From: CAYNRA01 sp964399465
GTDB lineage: Bacteria > Bacteroidota > Bacteroidia > Cytophagales > Spirosomataceae
DNA: 50,280 nt
Direction: 5' to 3'
Assembly: GCA_964399465.1 (NCBI GenBank)
Contig: CAYNRA010000011.1
Span: forward strand, 1 to 50,280
Shown: piece by piece, positions 33,705 through 41,285 of the stretch
How positions within the stretch are numbered: the first letter of the stretch is position 1
Layout of the letters: each line of letters starts with the position of its first letter
Made by a program: the position numbers and the translations under genes
Notes under the pieces: generated by a model
The model's input: only the letters and a program-made list of their open reading frames with translations
Database searches by the model: none
What the model was told of the DNA's origin: nothing

Positions 33705-35084
33705 TTACTTTATTGTATCCGATACTCTCCCACAAGCAAGCATCGAACTCCCGTAGTAGGGGTTTTCTATTTCAGTTTCGTTACTCAACCATGCTGCTTT
33801 TTTCATTGGGCAATATTGTTGATAAATAGGCTCTGATGAAAGTTTGACACCTTTAGCCATCGTGAAAAAATTATCCGAAAGGCTTTGGAACAGTTCTCTT
33901 TGTTTTTTCAAATCTTTCGAATCCGCTATTTTTTGAGCATCGTCGATAATTTTAGTGTTTACTTTCATAAACTCCATGTGCTGTTTCATTTCCATTTTAG
34001 CCATGTCGACTGACTTCATTGCTGTTACCAATGTTCGTGCTGCAGCTGCTGAAGAAGTTGCGTCTGAGGCCACCAAGGCATTTTTTATTTCGTAGTAAGC
34101 AGACAGCAAAGGATGTATGTCTGCTGTTTTTGAAGCTTGAGTTTTATCCTTTAAAGACGTCGTATGATCTGTATGAACATGATTATCTGAAGTATAGCCC
34201 GTCGTGGTACTTGAAGCTGGAACACTTATCCCAGTATTTTTTTGCCATTCTGTTAGTTTCTTCTGCCAATTCTCTACAACCGATTTCACGTTTTTCTTAG
34301 CTGCCAATTCGATTGTTTTTTGAGCGGATGTGATGGCTGCCGCATAGTCCTTTTGTTCTTCTAAGATTTTGGTTGTCAGATTGGCATACAAATAGTTGTC
34401 ATTTACTAATTCTTCAGACTTTTTAGACCAGACTAACGCTTGCTTTAAATCCTTTTTGTTTGCAAAATAATACTGAGCCGCATTATTGAAAAACTTGGCA
34501 TCAACCAGCTTCTCAGTATTTATTTTGGTATTAATTTCATTCATTACTATCGCATCAGCGTTACTCTGAATAGGAATTTTTATTTGTGTATTTTCCCAGT
34601 TTAAGTATAAGTTTGCCGAATAATTTGGCATAATATCTTCCAGTGTAATTGAAAAAGATTCATATACACGAGCAGTAGTTTCGGGTTTAACTTTAATTCT
34701 AAAAACATCTTTTTTCTCATCATAATCTGATGTTCCGTGGCTCGTAGTATCTGTATTTAGAATGATTGTCCATTCACTTAAATTTGGAATGGTAAACAAA
34801 GAATAATACCCCTTTTTGACCTCCATACCTCCAAATTTTATATCATCGCTAAAACGAATTCTCGTACTTTCTCCCGCACCCGTTCGCCAAATTTGATCGA
34901 ATGGAACTAATGCTCCGAATATCTTACGTCCTCGCATTAACGGACGTTCATACTGGACAGAAATATCAGTAAATCCAACTTTTTGCTTCCATTCAGCTCC
35001 AGGACTTGCTGGTGGTGTTTTTAGTCCAACTTGGGCTAATGCCATTTGGCAAATTCCGAAAACCATGATTACTATCTTTTTCAT
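33705..35084 (-). CDS. Secreted DUF2911-DUF3347 fusion, likely metal-binding
   Basis: The 459-residue protein begins with a signal peptide (KKIVIMVFGICQMALAQ). Residues about 20-165 are DUF2911 (FTDISVQYERPLMRGRKIFG, PFDQIWRTGAGESTRI, GYYSLFTIPNLSEWTIILN). Residues about 200-270 form TPR-like helices. A His-bearing linker (NHVHTDH) follows, and then DUF3347 (HPLLSAYYEIKNALVASDA to the end) with the conserved YQQYCPM, AWLS, IENPYYGSSMLACG. The Cys-Pro-Met and Met-x-x-Cys pieces are a probable copper site, as in DUF3347 proteins joined to Cu efflux adaptors. It should be periplasmic. Joining these two domains is unusual to me. Confidence 0.8.
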   Translation of the reverse strand: MKKIVIMVFGICQMALAQVGLKTPPASPGAEWKQKVGFTDISVQYERPLMRGRKIFGALVPFDQIWRTGAGESTRIRFSDDIKFGGMEVKKGYYSLFTIPNLSEWTIILNTDTTSHGTSDYDEKKDVFRIKVKPETTARVYESFSITLEDIMPNYSANLYLNWENTQIKIPIQSNADAIVMNEINTKINTEKLVDAKFFNNAAQYYFANKKDLKQALVWSKKSEELVNDNYLYANLTTKILEEQKDYAAAITSAQKTIELAAKKNVKSVVENWQKKLTEWQKNTGISVPASSTTTGYTSDNHVHTDHTTSLKDKTQASKTADIHPLLSAYYEIKNALVASDATSSAAAARTLVTAMKSVDMAKMEMKQHMEFMKVNTKIIDDAQKIADSKDLKKQRELFQSLSDNFFTMAKGVKLSSEPIYQQYCPMKKAAWLSNETEIENPYYGSSMLACGRVSDTIK

Positions 35085-36004
35085 CGGTTACTTTGGTATA
35101 ATTGATTAAATAATTTCTGAAAAACCTACACAGACATTACATCCATAAGCATATTTCCAATGAGACTTTCTAATAAAATGTTGTTGATAAATGCAAGCTT
35201 CTAATTCTTACCGTTCAAGTTAGCATTCGAGTACAAATGCATTCAATAGTAGTTCACCTTATGCTTTAGCACAATTGCTCAATGAAGGCAAATCAACTAT
35301 TTGTCAGTAGCGCTTGGAATATATCAGGTAGACACAATCATTAAAAAGACGCTTTGTAGAAATAATCAGAACACAAATTTCTGTTATTTTTTCATTAAAT
35401 TGTTACACATTTTTTCAGCGAGATATATGAGTTAGATGCTATACTCTGTGATATATATTTATATTTCTCCGCAGCTTTCCCCTCAAAATAAGGATATGTT
35501 AAGCTCTCCAGTGCGTGTTTTATTTGAAAGCCACTCTTTTGCTTCGAAGTTTAAGCAAGGAGTCTTTTATAGTATTATTGGGAAGAGATTTGAAAACCCG
35601 ATGAATATGGAATTGGATACATTTGCCTATGTATCAATAAATTTGAGTCGTTTATTAGTGGTAAGTTCACTTTTTAGGTACGCAAGTGCCTTACTTTGCA
35701 ATATGTGAAGAATAGAAATTAGAGTTGAAGTGTCTCAATGACAAACATCAAACAAATTTCTGCAAAATAATCATGATAGATCTTTGACATAGCACTTTTA
35801 TTAAGTGCAATTATAATTTTGACTTAATTCTTCCACTCAGGATAGCCCTACATCCATTGGTTAAGCCGATACCCTAGCCTCTCTTTTGTAGAGAAGTCTA
35901 GATTTTATTTTTTCAAAAAATAAAACTAAAACTTTATAAATCAATCATTTAAGATATTACCAAATACAACCCTTGGAAAGGAATGTATTTGATTTAAGTC
36001 CGGT
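35085..36004. other. Long AT-rich gene-poor region
   Basis: The 920 bases carry no recognised gene. A 90-codon plus-strand frame at 35436-35708 (starting MLYSVIYIYISPQ) is the only sizeable one; it has no family resemblance and no promoter-like box at a useful distance. A nearly pure A/T hairpin lies around 35902-35924. This may be decayed accessory DNA or hold a small RNA, but nothing specific can be supported. Confidence 0.4.
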
Positions 36005-36397
36005 TTAAAAAGTCATTTTTTTAAAGATTGTATCTTTCTTGACTTCAAAGTCAATTGCAGTATTTTGAAATTGTCCATTGGAAAAATAGCAGCAACTTGT
36101 CCTTTTTGTATCTCCGTTTTCGAAGGTTAAAAGTAGCGTAAAGCTACCATCACTGCCCAAGAGTTTACGGCTCTCCTTGGCTATCAACTGTTTGGAACTA
36201 CCGACTAAAATATTTTCTACAATGAATGAATCTACAAAAACTTGTGTTCCATGTTCCGCATAAAACCCAGCCTTTTGAATGGTCATCTCTGAATTGTTTG
36301 TGATATTTACGGCCATTTCTGAGTTACCAAATATACCCAGAATATCTGTGCAACTGCTTGACACGACTGACAATAAAAGAATGGCTATTTTTTTCAT
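36005..36397 (-). CDS. Small hypothetical lipoprotein
   Basis: From ATG 36397 (MKKIAILLLSVVSSSCTDI) the protein has 130 residues with a lipoprotein-type leader ending at Cys16. The mature part is beta-rich (MAVNITNNSEMTIQKAGFYA, TLLLTFENGDTKRTSCCYF) and may be a small immunoglobulin-like fold. An upstream ATG at 36451 would put 18 charged residues ahead of the signal and is rejected. No family recognised. It lies downstream of the mrr-like gene in the same direction, 108 bases away. Confidence 0.55.
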   Translation of the reverse strand: MKKIAILLLSVVSSSCTDILGIFGNSEMAVNITNNSEMTIQKAGFYAEHGTQVFVDSFIVENILVGSSKQLIAKESRKLLGSDGSFTLLLTFENGDTKRTSCCYFSNGQFQNTAIDFEVKKDTIFKKMTF

Positions 36398-36505
36398 TTT
36401 TTTATTGATTATGAATTTGGGGGGGTGCGGATGCTCGAAAGACTGAGCCATCCACTTTTGTCAAAACTGTGTTATTTGCTTGAATTTTCACGTCAATGGT
36501 TCGTT

Positions 36506-37423
36506 TTACTCTTCACCAAAATAATCACTGTCGATTTTTTTAAGTTCATAAATTTGTTGTGTTGTACAACCAAGATTATAGTCAATCATAAGTTGAGCCA
36601 ATTGTTCTCCATCAATAAGCACAATTTTTGTTTCATTTTTTGGAGTGTATTCTAAAGCCTCTCTCGTGAAATTTGATGTAGTTATAAAAATCCCTTTTTT
36701 TGCACCTTGTCCAGCCAATGCACCCACGAACTTATGAAGTTCAGGTCTTCCTACAACATTTCCTGGTCTCCAACGTTTGGCTTGAATATAGATAATATCG
36801 AGTCCGAGTTTATCTTCTTTTATTGTGCCGTCAATTCCTTCATCCCCGCTTTTTCCTATTGCCTTTCCAGCGTCTTTGATTGAACCACCATATCCCATTT
36901 TTACTAAAAGTTCAACGACAAGTCTTTCAAAAAAAGTCGGCGACAACTCAACAACTCTGTTAAGGAGTTCAGATGCTAATGATTTTCGAATACGTTGATA
37001 TGCTTTATCTAGATTTTCTTCAGGTGTTTGTTCGTTTGTCTCTACAGTTTTAGTTTCTTCTTCCGTTTCATTATCGCTACGTGAAGCATTTTGAAACTCT
37101 AAAAATGCGGGGAATTGTCTCAAATATTTTGCGTCTACTCTGTCAGGATTCTTTTTTAGTGTTTCAATTCCGATTTGTGTAATAACAAAAGTTGCTCGTT
37201 TGGGAGAGTCAAGGAGTCCAGCTTTTTTTAAATATGTTTTTGCCCAACCAACTCTATTATCAAAAACTGCTTGATTGCCACTAGCTAAAAGTTCCTTTCT
37301 TTCTTCATCAGAAACTTGAAATTCTGCTGCCAATTTTTCGATCAGGTCTCTGTATTTGTGTTCTTGTCTGTCTGAAACAAGCTTGAGTATTGGAAGCATT
37401 AGCGATTGGTAATCTGGTATCAT
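36506..37423 (-). CDS. mrr: Mrr-type restriction endonuclease
   Basis: The 305-residue protein has an N-terminal Mrr winged-helix domain (LMLPILKLVSDRQEHKYRDLIEKLAAEF, then GWAKTYLKKAGLL) and a C-terminal Mrr catalytic domain. The latter carries FERLVVELLVKMGYG, the PD-(D/E)xK-like core GDEGIDGTI with IYIQAKRW, and FVGALAGQGAKKGIFITTSNFT. Mrr enzymes cut foreign DNA bearing methylated bases (type IV restriction). A Glu-rich spacer joins the two domains. It lies beside the toxin-antitoxin-chaperone operon in the same direction, 295 bases apart, making a small defence cluster. Confidence 0.9.
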   Translation of the reverse strand: MIPDYQSLMLPILKLVSDRQEHKYRDLIEKLAAEFQVSDEERKELLASGNQAVFDNRVGWAKTYLKKAGLLDSPKRATFVITQIGIETLKKNPDRVDAKYLRQFPAFLEFQNASRSDNETEEETKTVETNEQTPEENLDKAYQRIRKSLASELLNRVVELSPTFFERLVVELLVKMGYGGSIKDAGKAIGKSGDEGIDGTIKEDKLGLDIIYIQAKRWRPGNVVGRPELHKFVGALAGQGAKKGIFITTSNFTREALEYTPKNETKIVLIDGEQLAQLMIDYNLGCTTQQIYELKKIDSDYFGEE

Positions 37424-37718
37424 ATTTTTTCTTTTTAATTATTTCCTTTTATATACACTTGATTTATTTAACTCATTAAGACGGATTCACGCCTAACGAA
37501 TTATGAGATTTCGAAACATTTCTACATCAACCAAGCTCAAACTTTTGCAGAAATTGAACATTCGATTAAAGTGTTTACCTATTTCTTTCGGTCAGTTTAC
37601 TTTTTTTTAAAAAACTTCAACTTAAAACCCATTGATCAAAACTTGGTTTAACTCAAAGAGAATCGCAGTTCTGATTCAGTAAATGAGTTTAAGGCTTTCA
37701 TGTTCTGTGAAGTTTTCG

Positions 37719-38174
37719 TTATTCTAATATTTTTGTGGGATCAATAACAGGTAAATAAAATAAATCTTTATAGGCTGTTCTACTCAATTCAACAGATAAC
37801 AATGCTCTTGCGTGTGAATAGGATAAAGCATATAATTGAACAACAAACCCATCTGGAAAATCAAATTTTTTATGTTCTTCATGAAAGGCATATTTCAAAT
37901 TTTGTATTGAAAAAGTTGTTTTTCCAATATGAGAAATTATACTTTCATTCTTCTTTCTATCGGACAACAATGTGTGAATTTCAAAAAAAATCTCTGCTTT
38001 TTCTAAGCTAATGCCCATATTTGCTTCTAAACTCACTTTTAGATTTTCTTCATCTTCAAACAAAAAAGCAACTTTGTCTTCTTCCAAATCACTGTAAGAA
38101 AATTTAGTTGTATTTATTTTTACCACTTTATATCCTAAATCAAATCCTTTCAGTTCACCCTTTTTTTTAGCCAT
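37719..38174 (-). CDS. SecB-like chaperone of toxin-antitoxin module
   Basis: The 151-residue protein resembles the SecB fold. It has strand-rich segments (YKVVKINTTKFSYSDLEEDK, ENLKVSLEANMGIS, IFFEIHTLL) and then the C-terminal helix and tail FVVQLYALSYSHARALLSVELS followed by FYLPVIDPTKIL, like the end of SecB before its tail. It comes third after a toxin and an antitoxin, one base after the antitoxin stop. In known TAC systems (e.g. M. tuberculosis Rv1955-1957) this chaperone folds and protects the antitoxin. General SecB export activity is possible but not shown. Similarity is judged by eye. Confidence 0.72.
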   Translation of the reverse strand: MAKKKGELKGFDLGYKVVKINTTKFSYSDLEEDKVAFLFEDEENLKVSLEANMGISLEKAEIFFEIHTLLSDRKKNESIISHIGKTTFSIQNLKYAFHEEHKKFDFPDGFVVQLYALSYSHARALLSVELSRTAYKDLFYLPVIDPTKILE

Positions 38175-38175
38175 T

Positions 38176-38589
38176 TTACACGACGATTTTTAAATGGTTA
38201 AATGTATCGAAACTTCTTGTTTTTGTTGTGTCCGCGCCTAATTCAAATACATCAGTAGCGTATTCATTTAAATTAGAGATTCGAATGCTTTTAAATTGTT
38301 TCGTATCATTTAATTTTTTCAAGTAAGCCGTAGAATCTTCAAGTTCAAAAACAGGATATTTACCGACTTTAATAGAAATTTCAACTATCTTTTCAATGCT
38401 AAAATTAATCTCTCCATCATTGAGAATTTGTGAAACTCTCCCTTTGCTTATTCCTAAAATTTGTGCAAGTTGAGTTCTATTTAATTCATTTTTTTCCATA
38501 AACTCAATAATCGCATTATACAGAACTCCATTGATACCCTCTACCCAATAAGAAGGTTGATTAAGTATTTTTTCTAGGTTATTTTTCAT
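38176..38589 (-). CDS. Xre/HigA-type antitoxin with chaperone-dependent tail
   Basis: The 137-residue protein has a helix-turn-helix at about residues 36-62 (NRTQLAQILGISKGRVSQIL) and further helices to about residue 80 (FSIEKIVEISIKVGKYPVFEL). About 55 residues follow that are not part of the HTH fold and end in the hydrophobic FNHLKIVV. In TAC antitoxins such an extension is the chaperone-addiction region that makes the antitoxin unstable without its SecB-like partner; I infer the same here. It overlaps the toxin gene by 11 bases and should repress the operon. Confidence 0.78.
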   Translation of the reverse strand: MKNNLEKILNQPSYWVEGINGVLYNAIIEFMEKNELNRTQLAQILGISKGRVSQILNDGEINFSIEKIVEISIKVGKYPVFELEDSTAYLKKLNDTKQFKSIRISNLNEYATDVFELGADTTKTRSFDTFNHLKIVV

Positions 38590-38983
38590 TATCTTTCTGT
38601 TTGTGATACTCTTTAATCATCCTTTCTAATCTTTTAATATCTTCATCTTGACTGTCTTTCTTACCTCCCATAACAATCACTCTACCCGTTTTTTCTTCGT
38701 GAAACATATAAATTCTGATGTTTCCCGATTTCGCCTCAAAGACCTTACATTTAACAGAAAGTCCTTGTAAAACCCTAAATTTTGATTTGGGCACCATTTT
38801 AAGATTGGCTGAATCCTCAATAATTCTAATTGCCGCAGCTAGATTCGATATTAAATTCCCTTCCCCTTCTACTTGTTCAAAAAACTCTTCGAATACACTT
38901 TTTCCATTTTTGCACAATTCATAGACATCAATTTTTGTATTGCTGGGTATATGAGACGACAAAGTTATTGAATACTTTTTCAA
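38579..38983 (-). CDS. HigB/RelE-type toxin, TTG start
   Basis: The 134-residue protein carries a RelE/HigB-like (Gp49-type) core. It has a helical N-terminus (ISNLAAAIRIIEDSANL), then strands with FRVLQGLSVKCKVFEAKSGNIRIYMFHE, VIVMGGKKDSQDEDIKRLERM, and a basic helical tail. Such toxins cut mRNA on the ribosome. No ATG occurs in the open frame before residue 60, so TTG at 38983 is the likely start; an in-frame TAG lies four codons upstream. It is first in the operon, ahead of its antitoxin, as in higBA modules. Confidence 0.8.
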   Translation of the reverse strand: MKKYSITLSSHIPSNTKIDVYELCKNGKSVFEEFFEQVEGEGNLISNLAAAIRIIEDSANLKMVPKSKFRVLQGLSVKCKVFEAKSGNIRIYMFHEEKTGRVIVMGGKKDSQDEDIKRLERMIKEYHKQKDNEK

Positions 38984-38987
38984 AATG

Positions 38988-39003
38988 TTTAGCTATATCT
39001 AAA
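38988..39003 (-). promoter_or_regulatory. Candidate operator of toxin-antitoxin-chaperone operon
   Basis: TTTAGCTATATCTAAA is a 16-bp palindrome with one mismatched pair, ending 5 bases before the toxin start. Its place and symmetry fit binding by the HTH antitoxin. Only position and symmetry support this. Confidence 0.4.
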
Positions 39004-39021
39004 TTTAGTTGATTTTATACT

Positions 39022-39285
39022 TCAGTTTTGGATCCACCCAATGCCCTTCAAAATTCGTGGATTAAAATCGATGGCATGAGAAGTCGTTTTCAGGTCTTAG
39101 TATGTCCATAAGGCATTTTAGTGTTCTTTGTAGCGCATTTCTTGTTTGTTTGGGAAGTTATTCGGTAAAATACGTTTTCCGCATTCATGCAGTAAACAAA
39201 CGAATGTATCTACTATTTCTGTGAAGTCCAAATAATGAGTTGTTTTCTACTGGCAATTTAGTAAACCAACAAGGTATTCACTCAT
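39022..39285 (-). pseudogene. Possible decayed ORF upstream of TA operon
   Basis: One minus-strand frame reads MSEYLVGLLNCQ, a TAG, then TTHYLDFTEIVDTF and HECGKRILPNNFPNKQEM. A TAA, NALWTY and a second TAA follow, then SHAIDFNPRILKGIGWIQN and a final TGA. Protein-like segments in one shared frame with three nonsense codons suggest a dead gene of about 88 codons, in the same direction as the TA operon. The family is not recognised. Chance cannot be excluded. Confidence 0.25.
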
Positions 39286-39765
39286 TGCTAATCTGTAACC
39301 CTGAATTTTATAGCACCAAATCACTCACATTTCTCCACTCCAAGCAACGCGAGCAGGTTTCGGATTAACCCCTCAATCTACCCCAAAAAAGATAAATACT
39401 CTGGTTTCAAATTGTAAGAAAACAGCACTTCCAAGAAAAAAAGCTTGCCAACCCAACATTTTGAGAAAAAATTCAGTTTGAAACAAAGGTTTTCAGGCAA
39501 GTCTAGCACATACGAAACATAGCATGTAAAACGTATCGCCCGCAAGGACATTCCCCAAAGAAGGTTTTTCGAAGAGTCAAATCCAGTAAATGCGTTTGGC
39601 TTTCCAAAGCTTACGTGAGATAGTTCCCTTTTTTGACTCTATCTTTGCTCTCGTTGTTTTGCACTACGCGATTATTTTTTACTTTAAAATATAGCTATTC
39701 GTGTGCCGCTGTTTCCATTTCTTGTACAATATGTTAGTAAAAACTTCTTATATATCCACCACCAA
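39286..39765. other. Intergenic region before CrtA-like gene
   Basis: About 480 bases with no recognised gene. A TATCTTTG at 39640-39647 on the plus strand matches the -7 consensus and may start the CrtA-like transcript, leaving a leader of about 110 bases. No -33 TTG is at the right distance. Confidence 0.4.
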
Positions 39766-40446
39766 ATGATTGTTACTCTCACCGTTGTTCGTTTACGTAC
39801 TTGGGCGATTCCGCTCGGTTTTGTTTCTATGGCGATTTTACGTCTACCCTTGGTATTGAACAAAAAAATCTCTTTCTGGAAACTCATGGGCTGTGGCAAA
39901 AACGGAACTTTCGACAAAACACCTGATTTGCGCCAATGGTCTATGTTATTGGTCTGGCAAAACGAAACCGACTATACTACTTTTCGCGAAAATTCGGTCG
40001 TCATGAAATGGTGGAATCTCATCAGCGACTCTGAATGGACTTTGCAGGCGGTTCCGTTTGCTGCACATGGCACTTGGGACAAACAAGAGCCTTTTGGTCG
40101 CCCAAACAGCAAAGAAATACCCGAAGGCAAAGTGGCTGTTTTGACTAGAGCGAGCATTCGGTTGCGTAAACTGAACGGATTTTGGTCGAATGTCCCTGCT
40201 GTAGCGCAAACTATGCCAACTGCGCCGGGTTATCTTTACTCAGTGGGTATCGGAGAGATTCCTTGGATAAAACAAGCTACTTTTTCCGTTTGGGATTCGC
40301 TCGAAGACGTCAAGCAATTCGCATACAGACAACGCGAACATGCCGAGGTTGTCAAGAAAACACGGGAACAAAACTGGTATAGTGAAGAGCTTTTCGGCCG
40401 CTTTATTGTCCAAAAAACACTCGGAACGCCTCCTTTTACGCTTTAG
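39766..40446 (+). CDS. CrtA (spheroidene monooxygenase)-like protein
   Basis: From ATG 39766 (MIVTLTVVRLRTWAIPLGF) the protein has 226 residues. It matches the CrtA/DUF3291-like group: FWKLMGCGKNGTFDKTPDLRQW, GKVAVLTRASIRLRKLNGFW, SVGIGEIPWIKQATFSVWDS, and HAEVVKKTREQNWYSEELFGRF. In purple bacteria CrtA adds a keto group to acyclic carotenoids; the substrate here is unknown, though Bacteroidota often make carotenoids. An in-frame ATG at 39703 adds 21 unconserved residues. Its TAG shares TTAG with the convergent SDR stop. Confidence 0.8.
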   Translation: MIVTLTVVRLRTWAIPLGFVSMAILRLPLVLNKKISFWKLMGCGKNGTFDKTPDLRQWSMLLVWQNETDYTTFRENSVVMKWWNLISDSEWTLQAVPFAAHGTWDKQEPFGRPNSKEIPEGKVAVLTRASIRLRKLNGFWSNVPAVAQTMPTAPGYLYSVGIGEIPWIKQATFSVWDSLEDVKQFAYRQREHAEVVKKTREQNWYSEELFGRFIVQKTLGTPPFTL

Positions 40447-41204
40447 TGCATATAGGATGCCGCGTTGATGTCCACGGTTGTTCCACTTGCGTGATTCATG
40501 GCACCAGAGAGCATCAACGTTACCACAGGCGATATATGCGAGGGCGTAGTTAGCTCGTTCAAGCCCAATTCGTCGATGATTTTTTGCTCACCTTCTTGTG
40601 CGATGAAATCCTCCGCCATTTGTGTTTTTGTAAATCCGGGTGCGACGATAAATGAAATCATACCTTTTTTGCCGAAAGAACGCGCAACGGTTTTTCCGAG
40701 GGAAACTACACCTCCTTTGGAAGCCGCGTAAGCCAAATAATCGGCGGTTTCTCCTCTAAACGCTGCCCTTGAGGCAATAAATACCAATTGACCTCCTCCA
40801 GAATCGGGCATTGACTGCAACGCAAGATGTGTCAATTGTCCGATGGCATTCAAATTTACTTGCATGGTTTTTTGCCAAACATGCATCCAGTCGGCAGAAG
40901 AATCCTCTATAGCATGAGCCGTGAAAATTCCGGCGTTCAGCACGACGCCCGTCAAAGAACCAAGTGCTTGAACAGATTGCTCCCACAAAAACTGTACATC
41001 TTCGGGCTTATTCATGTCTGCACAAACCAATTCAATTTTTTGGGATGGGTATTCCTTTTTCAATTCTATAAGCGACTCATTATCAGAACGATAATGAAGA
41101 ACAACAGCTGCACCTGCGGCTACGACTTGCTGTGCAATAGCTAGACCAATGCCTTTGGAAGCACCTGTAATGAGGATTTTTTTAGAAGATAAATCTATTT
41201 GCAT
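40443..41204 (-). CDS. Short-chain dehydrogenase/reductase (SDR)
   Basis: From ATG 41204 (MQIDLSSKKILITGASKGIG) the protein has 253 residues. It shows the NAD(P) motif TGASKGIG, VVLNAGIFT (NAG), the catalytic Ser in LVFIASRAAF, and Tyr-x-x-x-Lys in YLAYAASKGG: a classical SDR. Substrate unknown; FabG-like ketoreductases are closest by pattern. Upstream in-frame starts up to 41531 would run through the promoter and into mtgA, and a -7 box at 41231-41238 would put the transcript start near 41225, so 41204 is preferred. Confidence 0.88.
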   Translation of the reverse strand: MQIDLSSKKILITGASKGIGLAIAQQVVAAGAAVVLHYRSDNESLIELKKEYPSQKIELVCADMNKPEDVQFLWEQSVQALGSLTGVVLNAGIFTAHAIEDSSADWMHVWQKTMQVNLNAIGQLTHLALQSMPDSGGGQLVFIASRAAFRGETADYLAYAASKGGVVSLGKTVARSFGKKGMISFIVAPGFTKTQMAEDFIAQEGEQKIIDELGLNELTTPSHISPVVTLMLSGAMNHASGTTVDINAASYMH

Positions 41205-41230
41205 TAATTTTGAGTTTAAAATCATTCGCT

Positions 41231-41238
41231 CAAAGATA
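41231..41238 (-). promoter_or_regulatory. Candidate -7 box for SDR gene
   Basis: Minus strand TATCTTTG matches TAnnTTTG and lies 27 bases before the start codon at 41204. It supports the shorter start over in-frame ATGs further upstream. No -33 TTG at standard spacing. Confidence 0.45.
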
Positions 41239-41285
41239 AGCGAGTACCAATTAGTTCGGAAATATTTATCAAAAAACAGATATCC

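Noticed and set aside
35436..35708. 90-codon plus-strand frame
   Set aside because: No family resemblance and no start signals; an open frame of this size is not rare in AT-rich DNA. Kept only as a note in the gene-poor region.
37470..37651. 60-codon open stretch between mrr and the TAC operon
   Set aside because: It lacks an ATG and its residues (IEHSIKVFTYFFRSVYFFL) match nothing known; likely chance.
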